Part shown: one piece after another, positions 9,229 through 17,898 of the stretch
Position numbering within the stretch: the first letter of the stretch is position 1
Layout of the letters: each line of letters opens with the position of its first letter
NCBI GenBank assembly: GCA_964410105.1
Contig: CAYPFY010000004.1
Location: 1 to 64,000 of the forward strand
Length of the DNA stretch: 64,000 nucleotides
Direction: 5' to 3'
Source of the DNA: CAYPFY01 sp964410105
GTDB lineage: Bacteria; Bacteroidota; Ignavibacteria; UBA10030; SZUA-254
Made by a program: the position numbers and the translations under genes
The notes under the pieces: model-generated
Database searches by the model: none
What the model saw: the letters and a program-made list of their open reading frames with translations, nothing else
What the model was told of the DNA's origin: nothing

Positions 9229-9732
9229 TTAGTACGGTCGAGTGGGAGGCCCTGGAAATCCACTATCGCGATGAAGGAGAAAGTATGTGATAACACCTCC
9301 AACAACCGCCGCCCCTCCGCCGATGAAATACCAGGGACTCGTCCCGGGGGAAATCGCCTCGGCTTTCACCAAGAACTGAAAGTCCTCTCCCTCCAGACCC
9401 TCCGGGAATTCCTTAAGAATATCCCACACAATCGCTTTATTCTCGCCAGCCGCCACGGTATCGCCGATGTCCCCGCTCACATTCTTTGGGATATATTGAA
9501 ATGATTCGTCGCCTTTCTTCAGGAGTGCCGCACTCACCCGGAACTTCAGGTGGGATGGGGCGAACAGGCTGTAATGAATTCTAACTCTCCGGTCCGCGGT
9601 GGACTCGTGATAAACATTTTTTACGCTGGTCTCGTCCTGCGCCGTAACCCTTCCGGCGAAGACGGATTCAAATGCGGCAAGAGCCAGAAAACCGAATACT
9701 CTAGCCCGCGATGAAGAATACATGCTGTCCAT
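9229..9732 (-). CDS. Small Ig-like beta-sandwich membrane protein
   Basis: A 167-aa hypothetical protein. Residues 1-31 look like a signal peptide (FGFLALAAFESVFA). About 38-130 is a beta-rich domain with a characteristic pattern, VSGDIGDTVAAGENKAIVWD. It resembles the Ig-like domain that precedes formylglycine-generating-enzyme-like modules in Bacteroidota secreted proteins, though no such enzyme domain follows here. A C-terminal hydrophobic segment (WYFIGGGAAVVGGVITYFLL) predicts anchoring with a short tail. It starts 16 bases after the giant BNR/Fn3 gene and ends 39 bases before the caspase gene, so it is likely a partner of both. Function is not known. Confidence 0.6.
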   Translation of the reverse strand: MDSMYSSSRARVFGFLALAAFESVFAGRVTAQDETSVKNVYHESTADRRVRIHYSLFAPSHLKFRVSAALLKKGDESFQYIPKNVSGDIGDTVAAGENKAIVWDILKEFPEGLEGEDFQFLVKAEAISPGTSPWYFIGGGAAVVGGVITYFLLHRDSGFPGPPTRPY

Positions 9733-9748
9733 TTCGAAGGCCTTCCAT

Positions 9749-12700
9749 CTATTTGATCAAAACCATTCTGCCAGCCAGGACTATCCCCCCGGCCGTTCTC
9801 ATCCTGTAAACGTAAGCGCCACTAGGTGCGACGTTGCCCTTGTCATCTTCACCGTCCCATGTAAACCAAGATCTTCCCTCACCAAGCGGCCCGTAATAGA
9901 GTGTTCTGACACGCTCGCCCAATATATTATAAACCCCCAAGTCCATAATTGAAGGTTTGGGAAGATCGACTGAAAATGTAGTCGACAGATTGAACGGATT
10001 GGGGAAACAGGCTCCTAGTGCAAATTCCACCGGCGTTGCATCTTCCATTCTCCCATTCAACCCGTCACCGCGACCGACGAAGATGGTAAAATCCGATTCC
10101 ACTCCGGCCGGATCGAACCTGTACAATGAATCGGTGCGGAGATCGACCCACCTCCTCCGTCCTTGATCGCGCAAGTATACTGCGAGATCAGCAGGAATAG
10201 ATCTTAGTCCAGTGAAAGAGAGCGTTGCGTGGCGATGTTTCCCCGTGTATGCTTTGAAATCCCACTTTTGGAGACTATCACCCCCCGTGCGTACATCGCT
10301 CGCAAAGAAGGGATAATGCGAATCCACCTCTGGTCGATTGAAATACACGGAGGGAAGCGGTCCGATTGCGCGGGGCTTTCGAACCATGCGTGGATTAATC
10401 TTCCCAAATGTTTTCGAAAGTCCGAAGTACGCAGAATTCTCAAAGAAGCCGCCCGTCGCAAGTCCGATATTCACCCTCCAGGCCATTTCAGAGGTTGGCG
10501 TAGCCACCGCCGGCGCATTGGGTCCAACGAGAGGGATCTTCAATTCCTTTAGGTTGCGTGAATTGAAGAAGTAATAGCCAATAAATGGTGTGAGGCTATC
10601 CTGTCCCCCCTCCCACGATCCGCTAAACGCCCAGAGTTCATCTGTTATGGAATCCGAGAGTTGGACCGCCGCCCACGAAACACTCTTGCTGAAGGGATTT
10701 GCGATAATATTCCAGCCAGGATGGAGCAAGATTGATGCCGAGAAGGTCGAATCCAGGTGCGCAGCCGGTACTCTCACATTATTAAGCTTGAAGTTCGGCT
10801 TCTTCGTGACGATCCAGAACCCTCTCCCCACTTTCTCCAAGAAATCTGGATTTCTCCAGTCAAATCGGATCATATAATCCTGAGCGCCACCATTATCCCA
10901 ATACACCTGCCAATCATGGTCCTGATCCCCCGAAACGACTGTCACGACCATCTGATTATTATCGCCAGGTAGGCCGAACAATCTGTACTCAGAAGGATCA
11001 TAGTCTTCTGCTTTGTCATGAGGCGTGAACGCAAAAGGCGGACTGCTGATCCCTCTGAGTTCCGGCTCGTAATGTGGTGTTGAAAACCGAAATGCGCGCA
11101 ATGATGGGCCCGCCGACCCTGCGATATTTCTCGTGCTGACCCGCCAGTAATACGTAGAGTCGAGAGAAAATCCAGAGAGGGTTTTCGACGGCAGCGTAGT
11201 CGTATCGTCCAGGAATAATTTTACGAAGCCCACATCGGAGGAAATCTGAATCCGGTAGCTGAGAGCACCTGGAACAGAGTCCCATGTGAATTTGATTGAC
11301 GCTGGCTGGTCTATCGACGAATCCAGGGGAAATACGAGATGGGGGGCGAGGGCTGGCGATACAATTGTCGTAAAATCCGATACGAAGGGATTCAGACTTG
11401 GACCAGCCTCATTCCAAGCGAAAACACGCCAGTAGTATCTAGTACTATCCGATAATGTACTTGCCCAGACGGTTGTGTCGGCAGATGCGACTGTCGTGTC
11501 GAAGGCCTGCGTCCCATGGAAATCGGAGTATTTTGAGACTTGAACTTGAAAGGAATCCGCTGTAACCACCCTGGTCCACTCCAATCTTACGGGTATCCGG
11601 AGATTCGCCTCACCATTTGCAGGAAAAACGAGAGAGGGGGATGGAGGCAATGCCCGGATCGTAACAAAATTTCTAGCAGCCGCATAGCGGCTCACACCTG
11701 AAATATTCTCGGATCTAACGTGCCAATAATATCTCACACTGTCGGACAATCCTTGAACCAAGATTGATGTACCGGCAAGTGTGGAATCCACACTATTAGC
11801 GGTCACGAACTTGCTGTCCGTTGATAGCTGGACATGGTACGAATCCGCCCCGGTGATTTTCGACCATCTCAGCGTCACCGGTAGGCGCACCTTGCTGGCA
11901 TTATCAGGGGGAGCGGTGAGATCGGGATATGAAGGCTTTGCCCTAATCGTCGTGAAGGTTTGCGGACTTGTATAGGGCCCCGGACCGGCAATATTCTTTG
12001 ATTGTACGCGCCAGAAATACAATATACTGTCGGACAAGTTGCTAACCAGAACCGTTTCGGTGGCAAGTGTCGAATCCAGCGGGGAAGTATCAACAAAACC
12101 CGTGTCCTTGGATACCTGGACATGATATGAATCTGCGGTGGTCACATTTGACCAGCTTAACATGACCGGGATCCTCAGATTGACGCTGTCGGTTGATGGA
12201 TGGAGGGAAACCGGCGCGGGAGGCAACGACCTTATCGTTAGGAAGCTCCACGGACCCGAGGGAGGGCTGGTCCCACCTTTATTCTCGGCCTGCACTCGCC
12301 AATAATATCTTGTGCTATCCTTGAGATTCTGGGCAACAAACATCGTATCCTTTATGATCGCTTCGCGGTCTGGTGGGAGAGCAAAAGTAGAATCCGTGCT
12401 CAGCTGCACATGGAACGAGTCGGCAGTCGAGACCGAGTTCCAAATGAGACTTACTGGTTGGCGCTGGTTCACTGTGCCATTCAGCGGCATGTAGGGGGCC
12501 GGCGACAACGGAGGTAAGACCCCAAATCCGGAAACCTCTATTTTTGCGGGGTACGACTCCGCACTGTGGTAAAAGTGAATCACAGAATTATGGTCTCCCC
12601 CGGACCGTGGTGTAAATCTTACTACGAATGACCCTGAGGAACGAGCTAAGATCGTATCTGATGAAGGTCGTATCGAGAAGGACAAATCCTCGGCATGTGT

Positions 12701-14683
12701 CGAATCGATGATCAACGGTGCAGAACCGACATTCCTGATCAAAAGGTTGAGGGAATCCGATTTTTCGACGCCTACTGATCCGTATGAAAGAGAATCCCTG
12801 TCAATGGAAAGGTCTGCGATAAGCTCCGCGAGGGGCCTGCGCCAAATCGTATCGTTAACTTCGGTAAAGGCAAATGGTCCAGCTCTACTTACCCACGTAG
12901 ACGAGGCCTCAGGCGGCAGACCGTCATCGACTTTGTTCCACGTTATGCCGAGATTAGTGGTCAAATAGAAATCGCTCGTCAGGATATTCCTACCGATAAC
13001 CGGGGAAAGCTGAAATAAGCCATTTTGAGGCAATCCCGTCGACCTGTCGATCCATGTCTGGCCGTTGTCGCTGGAGTAAGGCACACGGTCCTGGCATCCA
13101 CTGGAGCAGTAGAGATATGTCGCAAAAACGTCCCTGCGAGAACCTGAAATATCTTGGACGGTACTACCATCATCAGGTACTCCGACATTTTCACGGGCCC
13201 AAGTCATCCCCTCGTCCGTTGAACGCAGCAATGCGGCGGGGAAGTGCTCTACTGCAATCAGAGCAGAGTCTAGACCAACAAGAGAAAAAACATTAAACCT
13301 CTGTGGACCAAGTGGTCGCCATGAATTTCCAAGGTCGGATGATTCGTAAACAGGGTTTTTGGTATCACTCACGACAACGAAAAGATTCATACCTCTGATC
13401 AGTATCTCTCGTATAGCGTTTGTGCTGGGAACTCCCGAGCCCAATTGTTGCCAGGTGCTCCCGTGATCACTGGATTGATAAATTCTCCCTCTGCTGGTAC
13501 CGGCAAGGAGATATCCTTTAAAAACAGCCAGAGCAGAGACAGGTCCATCTATAAGGCTGTCGAGTTCATTCCAGCTAAGTCCCTGGTCCGCGGAGTACAG
13601 GATCCTCCCGTGGGACGAAACCGCAAGAAAAGCACCATCAATCTCCGTGAACTTACCACTGATCCCGTAAGACGTCAAACCGTAGTACGAACTGTGCCAG
13701 AGCGGACTACTGATCCCCATAATAAAGACCCCTTTCGAGAGGGAGCCGGCGAATAGCTCAGAATCTGTAGCGAGAAGAGTTTGGACGGAGGAATAAGTGC
13801 TCCCGACAGGACTCCATCTACTGGAATCTTCGGAGCCGTAGGCAAAGGCGGTGTCTACCGTCTGCCATACATCATATCTTGATGCGAGGAAGATTGTCGA
13901 TCCACGACTGGCAAGAGAAAACGTAGAACGATCCGTCAGGCCATTGTTGAGCGTGTACCAATCAGGGGGCTCGCTTAGGTACGCGAAAACTCCACTATCG
14001 GTCGCTGCATAGACTCGATTATCCGAGCCGCTCAAAAGTGCTCTGATATCTCTTCCCGCTAGTCCAGACCCGCTCCCATCTCCAGCGGATGAATCCCAAT
14101 AAATCCCTGGCTCGGTTGAAGAGAAGATTCCGCCACCTGCTGTTCCGGCGAGCAATTCGATATGATGGTAGTAACGTGGACGATAATAACCAAAACAATT
14201 CACAACCCTGCCGGGCCTCTTTTGAGGGGCCCAGTGCTGACCTCGGTCAGGGGAGAGATAAACGTCACCGCTTTCAGTCCCAATGTAGACGACCGAAGTT
14301 GAATCCACCAACCCGAAAATTGTCGTCACGCTGGAGTTATTCGGGAGGTCGGTGTTGCTGGGCGTCCATTGAACCGCGTGAACGCTGGACCGGAAAACTC
14401 CTCCACCGTTCGTCCCCGCCAACAATGTCGTGTCTATCAGAATAAGTGCCCGAACGTCGGTGTTCGCGAGCCCAACATTCATCTCATGCCAGCTGAATCC
14501 ATTATCTGTTGATTCGAATACTCCCCCCCTAGTTCCCACAAAGAGAGTATCGCCGTACACGACGATGCTGCGTACATTCTGTCCGGATAGATTCCGGGTA
14601 GGCATCCATTGCGCTTCCCCCTGCGCCACGAGACACACGACGAGCGCAAGCACGAAATGGAGCAGATGATCGTGTCTATTCAA
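9749..14683 (-). CDS. Giant BNR/Fn3 extracellular protein with T9SS sorting domain
   Basis: A 1644-aa secreted protein. After the signal peptide (HLLHFVLALVVCLVAQGEA) come sortilin/BNR-type beta-propeller repeats over about 29-620 (recurrent S-x-D-x-G-x-x-W, as in STDNGFSW and SSDHGSTW). An ASPM/SPD-2/Hydin-like Ig domain follows (about 622-721), then five Fn3 repeats (about 726-1202), a beta-rich region, and a C-terminal type IX sorting domain (FPNPFN, then a FlgD-like fold). It is probably exported across both membranes and attached to the surface, where the repeats would bind polymer or protein. The frame opens at a TTG at 14701, but AGGAGG at 14693-14698 stands 9 bases before a second TTG at 14683, which is chosen. 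It is first in an apparent operon with the two downstream genes. Confidence 0.85.
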   Translation of the reverse strand: MNRHDHLLHFVLALVVCLVAQGEAQWMPTRNLSGQNVRSIVVYGDTLFVGTRGGVFESTDNGFSWHEMNVGLANTDVRALILIDTTLLAGTNGGGVFRSSVHAVQWTPSNTDLPNNSSVTTIFGLVDSTSVVYIGTESGDVYLSPDRGQHWAPQKRPGRVVNCFGYYRPRYYHHIELLAGTAGGGIFSSTEPGIYWDSSAGDGSGSGLAGRDIRALLSGSDNRVYAATDSGVFAYLSEPPDWYTLNNGLTDRSTFSLASRGSTIFLASRYDVWQTVDTAFAYGSEDSSRWSPVGSTYSSVQTLLATDSELFAGSLSKGVFIMGISSPLWHSSYYGLTSYGISGKFTEIDGAFLAVSSHGRILYSADQGLSWNELDSLIDGPVSALAVFKGYLLAGTSRGRIYQSSDHGSTWQQLGSGVPSTNAIREILIRGMNLFVVVSDTKNPVYESSDLGNSWRPLGPQRFNVFSLVGLDSALIAVEHFPAALLRSTDEGMTWARENVGVPDDGSTVQDISGSRRDVFATYLYCSSGCQDRVPYSSDNGQTWIDRSTGLPQNGLFQLSPVIGRNILTSDFYLTTNLGITWNKVDDGLPPEASSTWVSRAGPFAFTEVNDTIWRRPLAELIADLSIDRDSLSYGSVGVEKSDSLNLLIRNVGSAPLIIDSTHAEDLSFSIRPSSDTILARSSGSFVVRFTPRSGGDHNSVIHFYHSAESYPAKIEVSGFGVLPPLSPAPYMPLNGTVNQRQPVSLIWNSVSTADSFHVQLSTDSTFALPPDREAIIKDTMFVAQNLKDSTRYYWRVQAENKGGTSPPSGPWSFLTIRSLPPAPVSLHPSTDSVNLRIPVMLSWSNVTTADSYHVQVSKDTGFVDTSPLDSTLATETVLVSNLSDSILYFWRVQSKNIAGPGPYTSPQTFTTIRAKPSYPDLTAPPDNASKVRLPVTLRWSKITGADSYHVQLSTDSKFVTANSVDSTLAGTSILVQGLSDSVRYYWHVRSENISGVSRYAAARNFVTIRALPPSPSLVFPANGEANLRIPVRLEWTRVVTADSFQVQVSKYSDFHGTQAFDTTVASADTTVWASTLSDSTRYYWRVFAWNEAGPSLNPFVSDFTTIVSPALAPHLVFPLDSSIDQPASIKFTWDSVPGALSYRIQISSDVGFVKLFLDDTTTLPSKTLSGFSLDSTYYWRVSTRNIAGSAGPSLRAFRFSTPHYEPELRGISSPPFAFTPHDKAEDYDPSEYRLFGLPGDNNQMVVTVVSGDQDHDWQVYWDNGGAQDYMIRFDWRNPDFLEKVGRGFWIVTKKPNFKLNNVRVPAAHLDSTFSASILLHPGWNIIANPFSKSVSWAAVQLSDSITDELWAFSGSWEGGQDSLTPFIGYYFFNSRNLKELKIPLVGPNAPAVATPTSEMAWRVNIGLATGGFFENSAYFGLSKTFGKINPRMVRKPRAIGPLPSVYFNRPEVDSHYPFFASDVRTGGDSLQKWDFKAYTGKHRHATLSFTGLRSIPADLAVYLRDQGRRRWVDLRTDSLYRFDPAGVESDFTIFVGRGDGLNGRMEDATPVEFALGACFPNPFNLSTTFSVDLPKPSIMDLGVYNILGERVRTLYYGPLGEGRSWFTWDGEDDKGNVAPSGAYVYRMRTAGGIVLAGRMVLIK
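11078..12508 (-). repeat. Five tandem Fn3-encoding repeats
   Basis: Five consecutive units of about 92-97 codons inside the giant T9SS gene. Each has the pattern L-x-W-x-x-V-x-x-A-D-S-x-x-V-Q-x-S early and D-S-x-x-Y-Y-W-R-V-x-x-x-N late, with TTIRA-like linkers between units. The similarity is clear at the protein level and the units have diverged in DNA, so they are old duplications rather than a recent expansion. Confidence 0.8.
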
Positions 14684-14692
14684 GACGTTAGC

Positions 14693-14698
14693 CCTCCT
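14693..14698 (-). promoter_or_regulatory. Shine-Dalgarno that fixes the start of the giant T9SS gene
   Basis: AGGAGG on the minus strand, 9 bases before the TTG at 14683. An upstream in-frame TTG at 14701 would put this sequence inside the coding region, which makes 14683 the better start. Confidence 0.7.
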
Positions 14699-14778
14699 CA
14701 ATTGGTGCGGCCCGCCATCTCTAATTTTGGGCGTATCTCAAACTGTTCAATCGGGATACTCTGCGCGGCCTCATTGCC

Positions 14779-15054
14779 CTAGCGATCTGGGTCATCATCG
14801 GCAGCGAAGATTGAAATGGAAGTCTCCCTGAAATCGTTGACCTCGACGATGTCGGGATTCTCTAGCTTCCCCATCGCTATCGCCTCAATCTCAAATCTAT
14901 CCACAGGCTCCCTTTCGTCAGCCTCCGCCACCCTCAGAGTATGGAAATGGTCCAGCCTGACATGCCTCGCCCTCTTCACAATCCCCATGCCGCCACATCG
15001 AAGACCGCTGACGATCTAGTAGTTATCTATCACCTTCCCAATAATCGGATCCAT
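14779..15054 (-). pseudogene. Decayed Ser/Thr protein kinase N-lobe
   Basis: The minus-strand reading frame from an ATG at 15054 gives MDPIIGKVIDNY, then a TAG at 15016-15018, then in the same frame IVSGLRCGGMGIVKRARH, LRVAEAD, and RFEIEAIAMGKLENPDIVEV. This is the layout of a Hanks-type kinase N-lobe (Y-R-I-V, G-x-G-G-M-G-x-V-Y, V-A-L-K, helix C, H-P-N-I-V). The first loop glycine is Arg, the tyrosine after it is Lys, and the ATP-binding lysine is Arg (TLRV). The frame ends at 14779 soon after strand beta-4. No hinge, HRD or DFG motif follows. It is therefore a truncated, stop-containing remnant. It lies just upstream of the BNR/Fn3-caspase operon on the same strand. Confidence 0.72.
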
Positions 15055-15647
15055 CGCTATACGATTCGGAGAGGTGCAACCGAACAGACACGCTTGGAGA
15101 CCCCACTCAGAGATCTCCCGGAATTCACCAGCGGAGACACTCGACCTAGTCTTTACACGCAAAGGGGGGGGTGAACTTAAACGCTCATCTCCCTTCATGA
15201 GAATAGGGGAACGATTAAGATCGTGAAAAAGCCTTCGGATAACGGGAAAAAACGTACGTTGACACCGGCTGGGTGCAACTTGAGAATAGCCCCCGGGAAC
15301 CCAGTGGGAAAATATAAAAAAACGGGAGACACATGTCAAGGATCATTCGTATCAAGGCGAATGAGGAGGGTAAATTGCTTAAACTGAGATACTTGCGGAC
15401 GTAAGAAGCCACGGTATCCAACCCTAGGAATGTTATTTCGACCAAGCTCAAATGCGAAGCGGCCGCGAAATGTCTGTTTGTCAGACCAACTTACAGTTGG
15501 TACATCCGAAGCTGGTGAGTCGAGACCTAAGTGAGCTGAGCCGACGCGGAAAGAGAGAATTGTCCAAGCCTTAGTTGGGAGGGGATCGCCCTTACATAAG
15601 CAGGGGATGGAGCGACCGATGTAACGAGAGTGAAAATCGTCGAGCGA
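15055..15647. other. Intergenic stretch, no gene recognised
   Basis: About 590 bases between the kinase remnant and the flavin oxidase stop. No open frame shows recognisable motifs and stops are frequent in all frames. A small hairpin (CCAACT/AGTTGG) lies near 15487-15501. It may be decayed coding sequence, since it adjoins a pseudogene, but I could not trace any parent gene. Confidence 0.4.
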
Positions 15648-17072
15648 TCAACCAGCTGGCCGGATATTCTGATTCATCCTGTAGAAATTTGTGGGGTCGT
15701 ATTTTTTCTTCAGTTTCGCCAACCGGTCGTAGTTCGCCCCAAAGGCTGACGCGACCCGTTCTTCTCCTTCGCTGATGAAATTGACATAAACGCCGCCCGT
15801 CGCAAACTTTCCCGAGGCCTCGAAGAACTCCTTCGCCCAGGCGATGCATTTCCCATCCAACGACGGGTCCTCCCACCTCGTATGAACGTTCATCACAAAA
15901 TTGGCGTCCCGGTGCGGGTAGGCGGTGGCGTCGGCGGGGACGCGGTTGACGGCGCCTCCGAGCTGGGCGATGATGATCTCGCTCGCCGCGGTGGGCAGCC
16001 GGCCCGCGAACGAGATGAGAGTCTCGAGGGCCGCGTCGGAGAGCTCGGAAAAATTATGTGATTTCCAGTAATTCCTGGCCCCCGGAGCGAGCAGCGGATC
16101 GAAGGCTTTCTGGAATCCCGCGTAGGGAGCGGGACCAATGACATCGGCGATCGGCTTTCCGAACTTCCTGAACGAGCCGAGCAGTTTTTCACCTTCCGCG
16201 ATCGGGCCCGAATAAACCACCGCGAAGACCACAACTTCCTTCCCGTGGTACTCAGCCGGTAGGAAAGGGAGCGGGGGGGCTTTCCGCAGAACAACCCAGC
16301 AGGTGAGCTCGTCGGGAATTTTCGAAACGAAGCTTCTGTACTGACGCAGGACATTTGCTGCGTCGGCGAAGGGGTGGACGATCAGGCCGCAGAGCAGTTC
16401 GGGGCCGACCGGATGGAGTCTGAAATCGAACGATGTCACGACTCCGAAATTCCCCCCGCCTCCCCGCACGCCCCAGAAGAGATCCGGATTAGACTTCTCG
16501 CTCGCGGCCATGAGTTTTGCATCGGCGGTCACGACATCAGCCGCAAGAAGGCTATCGACCGTAAGGCCGTATTTCCGGCTCAGCCAGCCGAAGCCTCCGC
16601 CGAGAGTGAGGCCGGAAACGCCGGTGGTGGAATTGATTCCGAGCGGAGTCGCCAGGCCAAATGCCTGTGTCTCGCGGTCGACGTCTCCGAGCGTTGCGCC
16701 CGGCCCGACGCGAACCGTTCGGGAGGCCGGGTCGACGATGACCCATTTCATCGGAGACAGGTCGAGCATCAAGCCTCCGTTGCATGCGGCATTGCCTGCG
16801 ATATTATGGCCCGCGCCGCGGACGGACATGAGGAGGTCGTTCTCACGCGCAAACTTCACGCTCAGGATGACATCCGACGCGCCCGTGCAGCGGGCGATGA
16901 GCGCCGGGCGGCGGTCGATCATCGCGTTCCAGAGCGTCCTCGCCTGGTCGTAGCCGGGATCGCCGGAAAAAAGCAATTTGCCGTCGCCGAGTCCCTGTCT
17001 CACCTTGTCCAGAACCTCGGACTTGAGTGTAACTTCCCTTCCCTGTACAGTGGACACGCGTGCATCGGGCAT
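15648..17072 (-). CDS. FAD-linked oxidoreductase, berberine-bridge/6-HDNO type
   Basis: A 474-aa VAO/PCMH-fold flavoprotein. The N-terminal FAD_binding_4 domain (about 45-220) contains VRGAGHNIAG, whose His89 is the usual site of 8-alpha-histidyl FAD linkage, and LGGGFGWLSRKYGL. The C-terminal BBE segment ends DPTNFYRMNQNI, the family signature. Members oxidise sugars, alcohols or amines and pass electrons to O2. The second (6-S-cysteinyl) attachment Cys of bicovalent members is absent here (GINSTTGVSG), so FAD should be singly linked. No signal peptide is seen. A good Shine-Dalgarno (GAGGAG) precedes the ATG. It follows the STAS gene after 80 bases. The substrate cannot be predicted. Confidence 0.88.
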   Translation of the reverse strand: MPDARVSTVQGREVTLKSEVLDKVRQGLGDGKLLFSGDPGYDQARTLWNAMIDRRPALIARCTGASDVILSVKFARENDLLMSVRGAGHNIAGNAACNGGLMLDLSPMKWVIVDPASRTVRVGPGATLGDVDRETQAFGLATPLGINSTTGVSGLTLGGGFGWLSRKYGLTVDSLLAADVVTADAKLMAASEKSNPDLFWGVRGGGGNFGVVTSFDFRLHPVGPELLCGLIVHPFADAANVLRQYRSFVSKIPDELTCWVVLRKAPPLPFLPAEYHGKEVVVFAVVYSGPIAEGEKLLGSFRKFGKPIADVIGPAPYAGFQKAFDPLLAPGARNYWKSHNFSELSDAALETLISFAGRLPTAASEIIIAQLGGAVNRVPADATAYPHRDANFVMNVHTRWEDPSLDGKCIAWAKEFFEASGKFATGGVYVNFISEGEERVASAFGANYDRLAKLKKKYDPTNFYRMNQNIRPAG

Positions 17073-17152
17073 TGTCAGCTCCTCTATCTAAGTTTTTTGT
17101 GTTTGGCCGAACGGGTGGATTTTCAAAAAAATCATTCCGCCGGGGTAAACCG

Positions 17153-17503
17153 CTAATGAAAGCCTGCTTTGGCTTCTTCGATGGTCTTGTAGTGGCGAAA
17201 AACCTCGGTGAGATGAGTGATCTTCAGAACGCCCTGGACGTTCTCTCCGATCTCGGCGAGATACAGATCTCCCCCCGCCTTCCGGAGGGTGATCATCGAG
17301 CTGATGATTCCTCCGAGGCCCGCGCTATTGATATGGTGGACGCCGGCAAGGTCGAGCACAACGTGGGTGATGCCGCCGTTGATCAGGCCATAAATCTTCT
17401 GCCGAAGCGCGAACGCGTCCTCCTCCCCGAGGGGATCTCCCTTCACGGAGAGGACGACGACATCTGACTCCGTTTTCCGTTCAAACTGCACTAACGCTCC
17501 CAA
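17153..17503 (-). CDS. STAS-domain anti-sigma-factor antagonist
   Basis: A 116-aa single STAS domain of the SpoIIAA/RsbV type. In these proteins a serine or threonine is phosphorylated by an RsbW-like kinase, and the unphosphorylated form traps that kinase to free a sigma factor or other partner. The phosphorylation loop is HHINSAGLGG with Ser60 as the likely site. The surrounding fold (THVVLDLAGV, then the helix after the loop) is complete. No anti-sigma kinase is adjacent; the only one in the window is at 59096-59569, beside a second STAS gene. It reads in the same direction as the flavin oxidase downstream. The partner is unknown. Confidence 0.88.
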   Translation of the reverse strand: MGALVQFERKTESDVVVLSVKGDPLGEEDAFALRQKIYGLINGGITHVVLDLAGVHHINSAGLGGIISSMITLRKAGGDLYLAEIGENVQGVLKITHLTEVFRHYKTIEEAKAGFH

Positions 17504-17756
17504 GTGAGTCGCCGAAATATACTCTCGACGAGGGTGAAAGTCAACCGGGTAAATCGCGAACCTACATTAACACCTTTTAAGGAAAATCAAGTAAACAGTG
17601 ATGTGGGTCACAATCTTCCCCTGCCGTTCGCCGTATCATCCTTTAGAACTTACAGTTCCGCATATTTCACTGCTTCCGTCAGGGGCGGGTTTCCCGGGGC
17701 ACATGGGGGGGGCGAGCCGCCGACGTGCCGGCTGCATACAATCAGCTTGCAGGATC

Positions 17757-17894
17757 ATGCGCAGACACAAAGCCACATTGCCCGACGCTCAGACGAGGCC
17801 GACCACTTCTCTCAGCACCTGGGTCATCCTCGGATTCATGCTCTGGGTAGGTTTTTTCATTGGCGCGGTGATACTCCACGCCGCGGCAAGGTAG
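17757..17894 (+). CDS. Possible 45-aa single-pass membrane peptide
   Basis: A plus-strand ORF with a basic, hydrophilic start (MRRHKATLPDAQTRPTT) followed by one clear membrane segment (STWVILGFMLWVGFFIGAVIL) and a short tail. CAGGA lies 3 to 4 bases before the ATG, a weak and close Shine-Dalgarno. It occupies the gap between the lipoprotein stop (17899) and the STAS gene start (17503), convergent with the lipoprotein gene. The rest of that gap (17504-17756) holds nothing recognisable. The charge-then-hydrophobic layout favours a real peptide, but no homologue is recognised and it could be chance. Confidence 0.35.
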   Translation: MRRHKATLPDAQTRPTTSLSTWVILGFMLWVGFFIGAVILHAAAR

Positions 17895-17898
17895 CCTC

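Noticed and set aside
15259..15287. Possible plus-strand promoter: TTGACA, 17 bases, GAGAAT
   Set aside because: No plausible gene lies downstream on that strand and the -10 is poor.
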